From assembly GCF_004833285.1 (NCBI RefSeq), contig NZ_STFG01000007.1, positions 51,306-115,305 of the forward strand: a DNA stretch of 64,000 nt. Direction: 5' to 3'. Source of the DNA: Lampropedia puyangensis. GTDB lineage: Bacteria; Pseudomonadota; Gammaproteobacteria; Burkholderiales; Burkholderiaceae_C. Both the position numbers and the translations under genes were made by a program. A model generated the notes under the pieces. That model was not told where the DNA came from. It saw only the letters and a program-made list of their open reading frames with translations, and did no database searches. Shown one piece after another: positions 8,831-17,039 of this stretch (positions are counted from its first letter, which is position 1; the number at the start of each line of letters is the position of its first letter).

Positions 8831-8951
8831 AAAAATACAAGTGGCTCGTATGAGCCGCTTCACCGTTGAATGCGGCCACAACCCATTGCCATGTATTGGC
8901 AACATCAACCAATGTCTACACCATGCGCTTGCTAGCGCCCACCTGTTTGCC

Positions 8952-10139
8952 ATGACCATTAAGCTCTCTGCTCGCGCCAGACGTACCGCTCCGTTTTATG
9001 TCATGGAGGTTGGCAAAGCAGCGGCGCAGCGTATGTCGGAGCGTGGTAATGATCCAGAAATGGTGTTCCTCAATATTGGTGAGCCTGATTTTGCAGCGCC
9101 AGAGCGGGTGCAACGCGCCGCCATGGCCGCCATTGAACAAGGTCAGACGCAATACACCGCAGCATTAGGCTTGGATGCACTGCGCCAATCCATCAGCCAA
9201 TGGTATGCCAGCCGCTTTGGTGTGCAGATTGAAGCCGATCGCATCATCATTACCGCAGGCGCTTCGGCTGCGCTGCACTTGGCGTGCCTGGCCCTTCTGG
9301 ATGCCGGCGATGAAGTGTTAATGCCTGACCCTGGCTACCCTTGCAACCAACAGTTTGTGCAAGTCGCTGGCGCAAGCGCCAAACGCATTGCAGTCGGAGC
9401 ACAAAGCCGCTTTCAACTGACTGCCGAACATGTCTGCGCGCACTGGCAAGAGCACACTCGCGCAGTTTTGCTGGCCTCGCCCTCTAACCCGACCGGCACA
9501 TCCACCTCAAGAGCAGAACTGCAGCGCATTCACGAAGCGGTACGCGCGCGAGGCGGAGTGACACTGGTAGACGAAATATATCTGGGTCTGTCGTATGACC
9601 AAGCCTATGGGCACACTGCTTTGGCGCTGGGTGATGACATCATCAGCATCAACAGCTTCAGTAAATACTTCAACATGACAGGCTGGCGCTTAGGCTGGTT
9701 AGTGGTGCCAACTGAGTTGGTAGCCCCAATTGAGCGGCTCGCGCAAAACCTGTTCATTTGTCCAAGCACCATTGCGCAACATGCAGCATTAGAGTGCTTT
9801 CATCCAGAAAGCCTGGCTGAATACGAACGCCGCCGCGACATCTTCCGCCAACGCAGAGATTTCTTTCTGCCGCAATTGGCCGAGCTGGGCCTGCACGTAC
9901 CGGTTGAGCCCGATGGGGCCTTTTACATCTGGGCCGATTGCCGTGAAGCGGCCCAACGCTTACAAGTTGAAGGCAGCTGGGACTTCGCCTTCAGCCTACT
10001 GGACAAAGCCCATATTGCTGTTGCACCAGGTAAAGACTTTGGCAACCACGCCATGGAGCACTACATTCGCTTCTCAATCGCCAATTCAATGGACAACCTG
10101 CAAACAGCCCTCACGCGCATGCGTGCCTTGCTCACTTAA
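8952..10139 (+). CDS. PLP-dependent class I/II aminotransferase
   Basis: This is a fold-type I aminotransferase of about 395 residues. Visible motifs are NIGEPDF near the N-terminus, the SPSNPTGT loop, DEIYLGL for the cofactor contact, the PLP lysine in SFSKYFNMTGWRLGW, and RFSIANS with the substrate-carboxylate arginine at the C-terminus. The family uses aspartate, aromatic or branched amino acids; the substrate here cannot be read. The start is the ATG of MTIKLSARAR, where homology begins. It follows nusB by 121 bases on the same strand, a gene order common in Comamonadaceae. Confidence 0.88.
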   Translation: MTIKLSARARRTAPFYVMEVGKAAAQRMSERGNDPEMVFLNIGEPDFAAPERVQRAAMAAIEQGQTQYTAALGLDALRQSISQWYASRFGVQIEADRIIITAGASAALHLACLALLDAGDEVLMPDPGYPCNQQFVQVAGASAKRIAVGAQSRFQLTAEHVCAHWQEHTRAVLLASPSNPTGTSTSRAELQRIHEAVRARGGVTLVDEIYLGLSYDQAYGHTALALGDDIISINSFSKYFNMTGWRLGWLVVPTELVAPIERLAQNLFICPSTIAQHAALECFHPESLAEYERRRDIFRQRRDFFLPQLAELGLHVPVEPDGAFYIWADCREAAQRLQVEGSWDFAFSLLDKAHIAVAPGKDFGNHAMEHYIRFSIANSMDNLQTALTRMRALLT

Positions 10140-10163
10140 GGAGTTCTTAATGCCCTATTCGCC

Positions 10164-10457
10164 ATGAACCGCTTCCGCGTCTTACGCGGCCATGAAGAAA
10201 CCTTTCTGACCCACTGGCGCAATCGCGAAAGCCACCTCGACTCTGTTCCTGGCTTTGTGGCATTTCACCTTTTGCAAGGCACACAAACGCAAGAGTTCAC
10301 GCTGTTTGCCTCACATACTGAATGGGAAAGCGAGCAGCACTTTATCGACTGGACGCATTCCGAAGCCTTCCGCAAAGCGCATGCCAATGCAGGCAAAGGC
10401 ACACGCGAGATCTATGCGGGACCACCTCAACTGGAATTATTCAACAGCGTGTTGTGA
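10164..10457 (+). CDS. Antibiotic biosynthesis monooxygenase (ABM)-fold protein, HmoB-like
   Basis: This 97-residue ferredoxin-like-fold protein has NRFRVLRGHEETFLTHW at the start, VPGFVAFHLLQG and the SHTEWESEQHFIDWTHSEAFRKAH segment. The family includes haem-degrading and small quinone-oxidising enzymes; no specific reaction is certain. The best ribosome-binding site (GGAG, 10140-10143) serves an ATG at 10150 that makes only a five-residue frame, MPYSP, whose TGA overlaps this ATG. Either translation is coupled or one base was lost, since homologues usually have a few residues before NRF. The 3' end overlaps the convergent type II ribH by 21 bases. Confidence 0.8.
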   Translation: MNRFRVLRGHEETFLTHWRNRESHLDSVPGFVAFHLLQGTQTQEFTLFASHTEWESEQHFIDWTHSEAFRKAHANAGKGTREIYAGPPQLELFNSVL

Positions 10458-11066
10458 TCGCCGCGCCCAAACCGCCAGCGGCGCGTCGGTTGAAGCATGG
10501 CCTTCTGCTGCAGTATTCTGAGCACTGGCAACAGCAACCTGCGGTTTAGAGGCTAGCCCCACCGCAGCAGGCTCCCATGTTTGCAAAATGCTCCCACAGG
10601 CATTGGCCGCCTCTTCGCCTTTTTGGATGAAATGCGCCTCAAAAAACTGCTGGTGTGCTTCGTTCGCGTGGAAGTGGTGGGGCGTCAGCACTACCGAAAA
10701 AATGGGAACCGAGGTATCCAACTGCACCCGCATCAACCCGTCAATCACCGCAGCCGATACGAAGTCATGCCGGTAAATGCCGCCATCAACAACAAAGCCA
10801 AACGCCACGATGGCGTCATACTCCCCTGACTGGGCCAACAGCTTGGCCTGCAATGGAATTTCAAAAACACCAGGAACCTCCATCGACTGTATTTGACTCA
10901 ATGGTTGCAATTGCGCAAACCGCTGGGCAAACGCCGTCGTGGCACGCTGCACAATATCGGCATGCCAAGCAGCAGCAACCATAGCCACGCGCGGGCCTTG
11001 ATCGCTCAAAACGGCTCCATCACGGCAGGCCAATTGCGGTAATAACGAAATGGGAGACTGATTCAT
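10437..11066 (-). CDS. ribH2: Type II 6,7-dimethyl-8-ribityllumazine synthase paralogue under FMN riboswitch control
   Basis: A second lumazine synthase of 209 residues. The core shows MVAAAWHADIVQRAT, MEVPGVFEIPLQAKLLA and VAFGFVVDGGIYRHDFV, then the conserved end VVLTPHHFHANEAHQQFF. It matches the type II (RibH2) branch. The start at 11064-11066 follows AAGGAAAATC, a good ribosome-binding site; two in-frame ATGs slightly upstream lack one. An FMN riboswitch precedes it, so it is expected to be expressed when flavin is low. About 45 residues of Ala-rich tail follow the catalytic core, and the end of this tail is antisense to the convergent ABM gene. Confidence 0.92.
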   Translation of the reverse strand: MNQSPISLLPQLACRDGAVLSDQGPRVAMVAAAWHADIVQRATTAFAQRFAQLQPLSQIQSMEVPGVFEIPLQAKLLAQSGEYDAIVAFGFVVDGGIYRHDFVSAAVIDGLMRVQLDTSVPIFSVVLTPHHFHANEAHQQFFEAHFIQKGEEAANACGSILQTWEPAAVGLASKPQVAVASAQNTAAEGHASTDAPLAVWARRSQHAVE

Positions 11067-11184
11067 GATTTTCCTTATCAACATCATGGAAAGACAGAAT
11101 CAGGGCTGAGCATGCACAAGCACAAGCGCAACCGGGCAAGCATCTGCACGATGCCCGTCAGAAATTGCACTGTTGCCGGCACGT
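11067..11184 (-). promoter_or_regulatory. Expression platform downstream of the FMN riboswitch
   Basis: Between the aptamer and the ribH2 start, the minus strand folds into a hairpin with arms GGGCATC and GATGC/GCCC near 11130-11155. No T-run follows, so control is more likely through translation or Rho than an intrinsic terminator. Confidence 0.5.
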
Positions 11185-11343
11185 TTCTCTTTCATCCGGA
11201 CTATGACCGTCGGCTCTGGAATCACACCAGATCTGCTGACCTTGATGGGCATTGCACCCACCAAGCGCTCGCGGGCTCTCAGAAATCAATACACCAGTAT
11301 TACCCCTGTTACCGCCGGTGGGGACTTGCACCCCGCCCTGAGA
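11185..11343 (-). ncRNA. FMN riboswitch (RFN element)
   Basis: On the minus strand the conserved RFN core is present in order: CAGGGCGGGGTGCAAGTCCC, then CACCGGCGGTAA, the GAGAGCCCGCGAGCGC segment, GGTGGGTGCAATGCCCA, AAGGTCAGCAGATC, GGTGTGATTCCAGAGCCGAC and GGTCATAGTCCGGATGAAAG at the 3' end. These are the P1-P6 hallmark blocks of the aptamer that binds flavin mononucleotide. It controls the type II ribH directly downstream and not the ribBA-ribH-nusB operon, whose upstream region shows no such element. Confidence 0.97.
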
Positions 11344-11414
11344 AACTAGCCTGCTCTTCAAGTTTGCTCAGTACTGTTCACACCAATCAACGCCCCAAGA
11401 GCAAAGCCGCTGCA

Positions 11415-11420
11415 ATTATA
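11415..11420 (-). promoter_or_regulatory. Probable -10 element of the FMN riboswitch transcript
   Basis: The minus strand reads TATAAT here, about 70 bases upstream of the first conserved aptamer block, which suits a transcript starting near 11407. No strong -35 hexamer is seen at the right spacing. Confidence 0.5.
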
Positions 11421-11436
11421 AAGAGTGAGGCAGTGC

Positions 11437-11459
11437 CACGTTGACACAGCCTCAACGTG
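11437..11459. repeat. 8-bp inverted repeat after the TetR gene
   Basis: CACGTTGA (11437-11444) and TCAACGTG (11452-11459) are perfectly complementary around a 7-base loop. It lies between the TetR stop and the ribH2 promoter. There is no U-tract on the minus strand, so a terminator role is uncertain; an operator or insulating hairpin is possible. Confidence 0.4.
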
Positions 11460-11488
11460 TTGAGGCCGTCAGGAGGACGTCACAGACG

Positions 11489-12091
11489 TCAACAGCGTTT
11501 GACGTGTGGGCTCAGGGACTGCGCAAAGAGGTGCCACATAGCCTCCTCGCGCTTAGCCATTTTGATGCGACCAGCATAAATCAACTCCACATACAAACTC
11601 TCGACGATCCCGGCATACGCAATAGCAAAACGCTCAGAAACTTGTGGCAGTAGAGGCGCCACTACGCATGCATCCAACTGAGTCGCAAAACAGTCCTGCA
11701 ATTGACTCACAAAGCCCTCATAAGTAGGACCTACGGTTGCACGCAACTGCTCAGGAGGCAAAAATGCAGCGCGTAACAGAAAACGCAAATGCACAGAATC
11801 AGCATAGCGTTGGGCAATGGTGCTGACATACGCTTGACCAGGTAGTTCACCTTTACTCAAGGGCCCCAACACCTGGCGAACATAGCACTCCTCAACCTCA
11901 ACGGCATCCTGCAGAATTTGCAAATACAAAGCTTCTTTGCTCGCCACATGGGAATACAGCGAGGCTTTCCTGATACCAACCAGCAGGGCAATCTCATTGA
12001 GTGAAGCGCCGTCATAACCGGCAACCGAAAAATGTGCCAATGCCGCGTCACACACGCGCTGAAATGCTTCTGTTCTATCGCCTCTGACCAT
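11489..12091 (-). CDS. TetR/AcrR-family transcriptional regulator
   Basis: This 200-residue protein has an N-terminal TetR helix-turn-helix: AFQRVCDAALAHFSVAGYDG, SLNEIALLVGIRKASLYSHV and SKEALYLQIL. The C-terminal helical ligand domain is variable. A good ribosome-binding site (AAAGG) precedes the ATG at 12089-12091. It starts 12 bases after the stop of the exporter gene on the same strand, so it probably represses the exporter operon and itself. A TetR-like inverted repeat upstream of the exporter (13351-13364) is the likely operator. Confidence 0.93.
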   Translation of the reverse strand: MVRGDRTEAFQRVCDAALAHFSVAGYDGASLNEIALLVGIRKASLYSHVASKEALYLQILQDAVEVEECYVRQVLGPLSKGELPGQAYVSTIAQRYADSVHLRFLLRAAFLPPEQLRATVGPTYEGFVSQLQDCFATQLDACVVAPLLPQVSERFAIAYAGIVESLYVELIYAGRIKMAKREEAMWHLFAQSLSPHVKRC

Positions 12092-12103
12092 CTCTACCTT
12101 TCA

Positions 12104-13327
12104 TCAACCATGCTGCAGGTGCACTTGCACGCCCGATTTAGCAACTCTTCGCACACTCACCCAAGTCAAGCCTGAAGCGACAATACCAATCGCAACCAAT
12201 GCGAGCAACCATTGCACAGCGCCGCGTTCGGCCACAATGGCCGCCAGAGGTGTCGCAGCAGCGCCCAGCAGCAGTGGAAAAGCCCCCAAGATAGCAGCAC
12301 TGGCACCCAATGCGGTATTACGCGTTGCCAACGCAATGGCCATCAAGGTCGCCTCCCCAATGCCCAAGCCGCACAACGCAATAAACATACCTGCAGCAAC
12401 ACCTATTAAACCCACGCCAGTAAAAGCCGAAACCGTGCTAACTACAGCCCCAACAAGCAGGCCCAGCACACCAAGCAAAGCCAATTTTTCAATCTTGAAC
12501 CGAGCGACCAGCTTTGCACTGCCCATAGCCCCTAACAGGACTGCTATACCTGTAGCACCAAAAATCAAGCCAAATGAACGTGGCGTAACACCATAATTGG
12601 CTTGGTAAGTGTATGAAGCCCCACCGATATAAAAAAACAAAAAGAAAAACACCAAAGACAATGACAGCGCGGGCAATACAAACGCCGCAGAAGAAAGAAT
12701 GCTCACGTAAGTGCGTAGCACAGTGCCTAACTGAAGGTTGCTGCGTTTATGAACTGGCAATGTCTCGCGCATACGAAAAATTGTGTTCAACAACACAAGC
12801 AAGCCCAAAGCAGCCAACACATAAAAAACTGCACGCCAACCCCAAGCTGATCCAACCACTCCCCCGAAAGCTGGCGCCAACACAGGGCCAATCCCTTGAA
12901 TGGTCATCAGTAGTGCAAACAACTGCGCAGCGATCACCCCTTCGGTCACATCACGCACACTGCTCATAGCCGTCACAATCGCCAAAGACGATGCGAGTCC
13001 TTGTATAAAGCGCGCGAAAATCAAACTCTCCACTGATGTAGCCATCGCCGCCCATGCAGAAGTCAATGCATAGACCACTAAAGCAATCAACAATGGCCAG
13101 CGCCGCCCGAATGCATCAATGACTGGGCCAAATAACAATTGCCCTGCTCCCATGGCCAGCAAAAAAACGGTCAATGTGAGTTGCATTGCCGAAAACTCTG
13201 TGCCGAATTGCTGTGCCATCTCTGGCATCGATGGCAAATACATATCGATGGATGCAGGGCCGAGCACCATGATCAATCCTAGAGATACGGCCAATCCTAT
13301 TGGCACACGTTGTGAAGCATCCGTCAT
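12104..13327 (-). CDS. Bcr/CflA-family MFS drug exporter
   Basis: This 407-residue protein has twelve hydrophobic spans and the landmarks of the Bcr/CflA group. These are ASIDMYLPSMPEMA in the first loop, the DAFGRRWPLL motif A between helices 2 and 3, and FARFIQGLASS, a motif B position. It should export small drugs or metabolites by proton antiport at the inner membrane. The downstream TetR gene and the upstream palindrome point to inducible efflux. The substrate cannot be predicted. Confidence 0.92.
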   Translation of the reverse strand: MTDASQRVPIGLAVSLGLIMVLGPASIDMYLPSMPEMAQQFGTEFSAMQLTLTVFLLAMGAGQLLFGPVIDAFGRRWPLLIALVVYALTSAWAAMATSVESLIFARFIQGLASSLAIVTAMSSVRDVTEGVIAAQLFALLMTIQGIGPVLAPAFGGVVGSAWGWRAVFYVLAALGLLVLLNTIFRMRETLPVHKRSNLQLGTVLRTYVSILSSAAFVLPALSLSLVFFFLFFYIGGASYTYQANYGVTPRSFGLIFGATGIAVLLGAMGSAKLVARFKIEKLALLGVLGLLVGAVVSTVSAFTGVGLIGVAAGMFIALCGLGIGEATLMAIALATRNTALGASAAILGAFPLLLGAAATPLAAIVAERGAVQWLLALVAIGIVASGLTWVSVRRVAKSGVQVHLQHG

Positions 13328-13653
13328 TTACGATCCATATCGATTTTTAACTACCTATCGGTAGCTAGTTGAAAATATGGGCGCCAATGTATAAAAAAAA
13401 TTTCAGATCGTCAAACCTACGCACGGATTGCCGCATACAAAAAAAGGTTGTCCAGGCCAGCTAATGCATCTTCATGCAACCGCTGTCGCAACGCCTCTTT
13501 CCAAATAGTCAGAGATATCCATTTCATACGCAAAAAATTTATTATTCGATTTCCAATATATCAATATAGAAAAAATGAAGTTCACTCATTAATGGGACTA
13601 ATTTAAGCTTCGTACCCTTGCAAACAGGCATAAAAAAATCGGAGTTCATAACC
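13328..13653. other. Intergenic region between exporter and amino acid importer
   Basis: No convincing gene is present. It holds the putative TetR operator (13351-13364), an AT-rich tract around 13540-13590 likely carrying the importer promoter, and a good GGAG ribosome-binding site (13641-13644) for the first binding protein. A 36-codon minus-strand frame (13417-13527) lacks a ribosome-binding site and was not accepted. Confidence 0.6.
13351..13364. promoter_or_regulatory. Putative TetR-family operator
   Basis: CTACC-TATC-GGTAG is a 14-base inverted repeat centred 30 bases upstream of the exporter start codon, embedded in AACTACC and CTAGTT flanks. Size and position fit autoregulation by the TetR-type regulator encoded downstream of the exporter. 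Confidence 0.6.
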
Positions 13654-14487
13654 ATGAGAAGAATTAAAACCTTTTTTTCTGCAGCATTGACTGCCTCGGT
13701 CTTCGCATTGGCACCAGCGATTAGCCATGCCGACAAGCTCGATGACATTCGCCAACGCGGTGAATTGGTAGTAGGGGTATTGGGCACAGACGAGCCTGCG
13801 ACGTTTATTGATCCCAAAACACGTCAATTCATCGGATATGAAGTGGATTTGGCACAAGCCATTGCCGACAAAATCGGCGTCAAAGCCCGCTTCAAGCAAG
13901 TAGCCGTTGCTGCTCGCATCCCTGAGTTGCAGCAAAACCATGTGGATTTGATTGCCGCAGGTTTGACCCACAACAAGGAACGTGAAGAACAAATCGACTT
14001 TTCGCTGACCACTTTTGAAACGGGTCAGAAAGTGCTGGTGCGCAAAGACAGTGGCATCACCGACTTGAAGGGATTGGAAGGCAAAAAAGTGGTGACCTTA
14101 CGCGGCGGTACCCAAGAGCCCAATGTTCGTAAAGCGGTGCCTGGCGTGGATGTTGTGACGTTTGATACCAGCCAGCAGGCCTTCCAAGCCTTGCAGCAAG
14201 GCAAAGGCGTTGGGTATGTAGATGACGAAGCCGCCCTTCTACGCGTATATGCCAAGCTTGGGCCTGCTCAAAAAGACTATGTGGTGCTGTCTGCGAACCT
14301 GAGTGTAGAACCCTTGGCGCTGGGTATCCGTAAAGGCGAGCCTGCATTCAAGAAAATTGTGGATGACACATTGCGTGGTCTGGAGTCCTCTGGCGAAGCA
14401 GAGAAAATCTTCTTCAAATGGTACGGACCAGAAACCAAATCAGGCTTTACCCAACGCAGTTTCAAGATTGAAACTGACCAAATCTGA
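13654..14487 (+). CDS. Polar amino acid ABC transporter substrate-binding protein (first of two)
   Basis: This 277-residue periplasmic binding protein of the GlnH/HisJ type (SBP family 3) has a signal peptide ending in ISHA before DKLDDI. GELVVGVLGTDEPATFIDP, GYEVDLAQAIADKIGV and the segment ITDLKGLEGKKVVTLRGGTQ are typical. The start at 13654 has a GGAG site 9 bases upstream. It is the first gene of an ABC cassette and closely resembles the second binding protein downstream, implying a tandem duplication. The ligand is not predictable. A hairpin terminator after this gene would make it more abundant than the downstream genes. Confidence 0.9.
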   Translation: MRRIKTFFSAALTASVFALAPAISHADKLDDIRQRGELVVGVLGTDEPATFIDPKTRQFIGYEVDLAQAIADKIGVKARFKQVAVAARIPELQQNHVDLIAAGLTHNKEREEQIDFSLTTFETGQKVLVRKDSGITDLKGLEGKKVVTLRGGTQEPNVRKAVPGVDVVTFDTSQQAFQALQQGKGVGYVDDEAALLRVYAKLGPAQKDYVVLSANLSVEPLALGIRKGEPAFKKIVDDTLRGLESSGEAEKIFFKWYGPETKSGFTQRSFKIETDQI

Positions 14488-14541
14488 AGCCCTTCTGCAG
14501 AGGTCTTGCACCCAAAAGTAAGGCATCTAGAAGCAGGCAAG

Positions 14542-14577
14542 AACGCACAGCGAAACATTGAACGCTGTGCGTTTTGC
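14542..14577 (+). terminator. Intercistronic hairpin (attenuator) after the first binding protein
   Basis: AACGCACAGCG (14542-14552) and CGCTGTGCGTT (14563-14573) form a perfect 11-bp stem with a 10-base loop, followed by TTGCATT. It lies between the two binding-protein genes. A partial terminator or mRNA-stabilising hairpin here would raise the ratio of binding protein to permease. Confidence 0.72.
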
Positions 14578-14675
14578 ATTGGCAGCTTCTGCAAGGCTAA
14601 GACTCTCTGATAAAAACAATCGTTGATTGCAGCAACTCGCCAACACCGAGTATGCCTGCACACGCCCTCATTCTC

Positions 14676-15524
14676 ATGACCAGCATGAACCCCATGAATT
14701 CACTACACAAATTCTTTTTGTCAACCATCACCACTTTGTCGCTTACAACCTTGGTGCAGCAGGTCCATGCCGACCAATTGGCAGACATCCAGCAAAAAGG
14801 CGAGATTGTCATTGGCGTACTTGGTACAGCAGAACCGTTTAGCTTCATCGACCCCAAAACACGCGAACTGGTCGGCTACGAGATAGATATTGGCAAAGAC
14901 TTGGCCCAGGCTTTGGGCGTAAAGCCCGTATTCAAGCAACTGGCTGTAGCCGCACGGATCCCTGAATTGCAGCAAGGCCACGTCGACATTCTGGCTGCCG
15001 CATTGGCCATTACTCCTGATCGCCAAGAACAGATCGACTTTTCCATCCCAACGCTGATCACAGGCCAGAAAATACTGGTGTCTAAGCAGTCCGGCATCAG
15101 CGGCATTGCGCAACTGGAAGGAAAAAAACTTGTCACCATTAAAGGCGGCACACAAGAGGCCAACGCAAAAAAAGCTATTGCACAGGCTAATGTCGTGAGT
15201 TTCGACAATGCCCCCCAAGCCTTTCTCGCACTTCAGCAAGGCAAAGCAGAAGGCATGGTTGATGATGAATCCGGTTTAGTGGGCGTACTCAATAAAGCGG
15301 GTAGTAAAGCCGAGAATTTCACCATCCTGCCCGAACGCATCAGCACCACTCAAGTAGCCATCGGCATCAAAAAACATGAACCAGCACTATTGGCTGCAAT
15401 CAATTCAGCCTTGCTGCAAGCAGAAACGCGCGGGGAGGCTGGCAAATGGTTTTTCCAATGGTATGGACCAACAACTCAGCACGGTTTTTCAGAACGCGAC
15501 TTCACTTGGAGTGCACCAAACTGA
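14676..15524 (+). CDS. Polar amino acid ABC transporter substrate-binding protein (second of two)
   Basis: This is a paralogue of the preceding gene, about 282 residues, with a signal peptide ending VHA before DQLADI. Shared blocks include GVLGTAEPFSFIDPKTRELV, VAARIPELQQGHVDILAA and QEQIDFSIPTLITGQKILV. Most ligand-loop positions match the first copy but several differ, so the two may widen or split substrate range. The start is uncertain: ATGs at 14652, 14676, 14685 and 14694 are in frame and none has a clear ribosome-binding site. Confidence 0.88.
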   Translation: MTSMNPMNSLHKFFLSTITTLSLTTLVQQVHADQLADIQQKGEIVIGVLGTAEPFSFIDPKTRELVGYEIDIGKDLAQALGVKPVFKQLAVAARIPELQQGHVDILAAALAITPDRQEQIDFSIPTLITGQKILVSKQSGISGIAQLEGKKLVTIKGGTQEANAKKAIAQANVVSFDNAPQAFLALQQGKAEGMVDDESGLVGVLNKAGSKAENFTILPERISTTQVAIGIKKHEPALLAAINSALLQAETRGEAGKWFFQWYGPTTQHGFSERDFTWSAPN

Positions 15525-15624
15525 GCGCAATGTACGCCACACGGGCAAGGCAAGCTGCACAATAGCGGGCCTCATTCCATGCACACCATAACAAGTGGCA
15601 GCATGGCAACCTATACCTTCTCAT

Positions 15625-16320
15625 ATGCCTGATTTCGATTGGTCCCTCCTTCTCACCGGCCCCTACCATGACATGCTCATGGCGGGCATGGTGCTGTCGC
15701 TGCAATTGCTGGCCATCTCTTTTGTGGGTGCGTTGGTGCTGGGCATTGTGATCGCCTTGGCACGCTTGTCCATCTGGCCCGCCTTGCGCTGGCTGGCGGC
15801 CAGTTATATCGAAGTGTTTCGCAATATTCCACTACTGGCGCACATGCTTTTTTGGTATTTTGGCGCGCCAGAATTGCTCCCGCAAAGCTGGAAACTCAAA
15901 CTCTACGCAGGCAACATCGAAGCGACCTCTGCTGTGGTGGCACTGTCTTTGTACTTTGCCGCCTATATGGCCGAAGACATTCGCAGCGGAATCCGCGCTG
16001 TCAAAACCGTACAAGCAGAAGCCAGTCGCGCCTTGGGTTTCAGCTACCTGCAGACCATGCGCCTGGTTGTGCTGCCGCAAGCGTTGCGCATCACCATTCC
16101 GCCGCTGCTCTCGCAAACGCTCAACCTATGGAAAGGCACAAGTATCGCCACTGTGATTGGAGTTGCCGAACTGATGTACCAAGCCGGGCAAATCGAAAGC
16201 GCAACCTTTCGCAGCGCAGAAGCCTTTGCTTTTGCCTCCGTGGTGTATCTATCCATCTCGCTGTTGCTAACAGGCATCGCAACCCTTTACCAACGCATCT
16301 ATCCAGCGAGGGCGCTATGA
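15625..16320 (+). CDS. Polar amino acid ABC transporter permease (subunit 1)
   Basis: This 231-residue HisM/GlnP-type permease starts MPDFDWSLLL, with the EAA-loop segment EASRALGFSYLQTMRLVVLPQALRITIPPL that contacts the ATPase. IEVFRNIPLLAHMLFWY is the conserved amino acid-permease region. The stop overlaps the ATG of the second permease (ATGA). A GTG start 10 codons upstream is an alternative; neither start has a strong ribosome-binding site. Confidence 0.92.
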   Translation: MPDFDWSLLLTGPYHDMLMAGMVLSLQLLAISFVGALVLGIVIALARLSIWPALRWLAASYIEVFRNIPLLAHMLFWYFGAPELLPQSWKLKLYAGNIEATSAVVALSLYFAAYMAEDIRSGIRAVKTVQAEASRALGFSYLQTMRLVVLPQALRITIPPLLSQTLNLWKGTSIATVIGVAELMYQAGQIESATFRSAEAFAFASVVYLSISLLLTGIATLYQRIYPARAL

Positions 16321-17039
16321 GTTTTTGGGAAGTCATCGACACCTACTGGGTGTATTTTCTGATTGGTCAATATCCCAATGGCCCATTGGGCGGTTTGGCC
16401 CTCACGGTGGTGCTGGCAAGTTTGGGTTTGCTACTGGCCATTCCATTGGGTTTTGTATTGGCACTGGCGCGCCTGAGCCCATGGCGCCTGCTGCGCTGGC
16501 CCGTCACGGCATTGATTTATGTGGTGCGCGGTACACCGCTATTAATGGTGGTTTTTTGGGCGTATTTCTTTCTTCCCAGCGTCACAGGCGTCAAAACAGA
16601 CCAGTTCACCACCATGCTCATTGCATTAGTTGTCTTTGATGCGGCCTACCTGGCAGAGATCATCCGTGCAGGAATTCAAGCGTTACCCAAAGGGCAGATG
16701 GAAAGCGCGCGGGCGTTGGGTTTAGGCTACTTTCAAGCCATGCTGCTGGTGGTGCTGCCGCAGGCCATTTCCCACATGCTGCCGTCGCTGGTCAATCAGT
16801 TCGTTTCCACCATCAAAGAAACATCGCTGGGTTACATCATCGGACTCTCAGAAGTGTCATTCATCACCTCGCAAATCAACACCCAAGTGATGGTCTACCC
16901 CACTGAGGTTTACCTCATTTTGGGTCTGACCTATTTCATCATGTGCTTTAGCTTGTCGCGCTTTGCGTATGGGCTTGAAAAGCGCTTGAACCAAAAGAAG
17001 AACACTGCCGCCCATCGCGCGCAGGAGGCTGCTGCATGA
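16317..17039 (+). CDS. Polar amino acid ABC transporter permease (subunit 2)
   Basis: This 240-residue permease pairs with the preceding one to form the inner-membrane channel. [20 protein letters not shown] and the EAA loop [21 protein letters not shown] are visible. Start and stop codons overlap both neighbours by four bases (ATGA), showing tight translational coupling. Confidence 0.94.
   Translation: MSFWEVIDTYWVYFLIGQYPNGPLGGLALTVVLASLGLLLAIPLGFVLALARLSPWRLLRWPVTALIYVVRGTPLLMVVFWAYFFLPSVTGVKTDQFTTMLIALVVFDAAYLAEIIRAGIQALPKGQMESARALGLGYFQAMLLVVLPQAISHMLPSLVNQFVSTIKETSLGYIIGLSEVSFITSQINTQVMVYPTEVYLILGLTYFIMCFSLSRFAYGLEKRLNQKKNTAAHRAQEAAA

Noticed and set aside
13417-13527. A 36-codon minus-strand frame (MKWISLTIWK...) between the exporter and the importer.
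   Set aside because: No ribosome-binding site, no recognisable similarity, and a length expected by chance.
13654-15524. The tandem binding-protein genes as a mobile-element duplication.
   Set aside because: No insertion-sequence ends, target duplications or transposase are visible, and the copies have diverged considerably, so this is an old tandem duplication.
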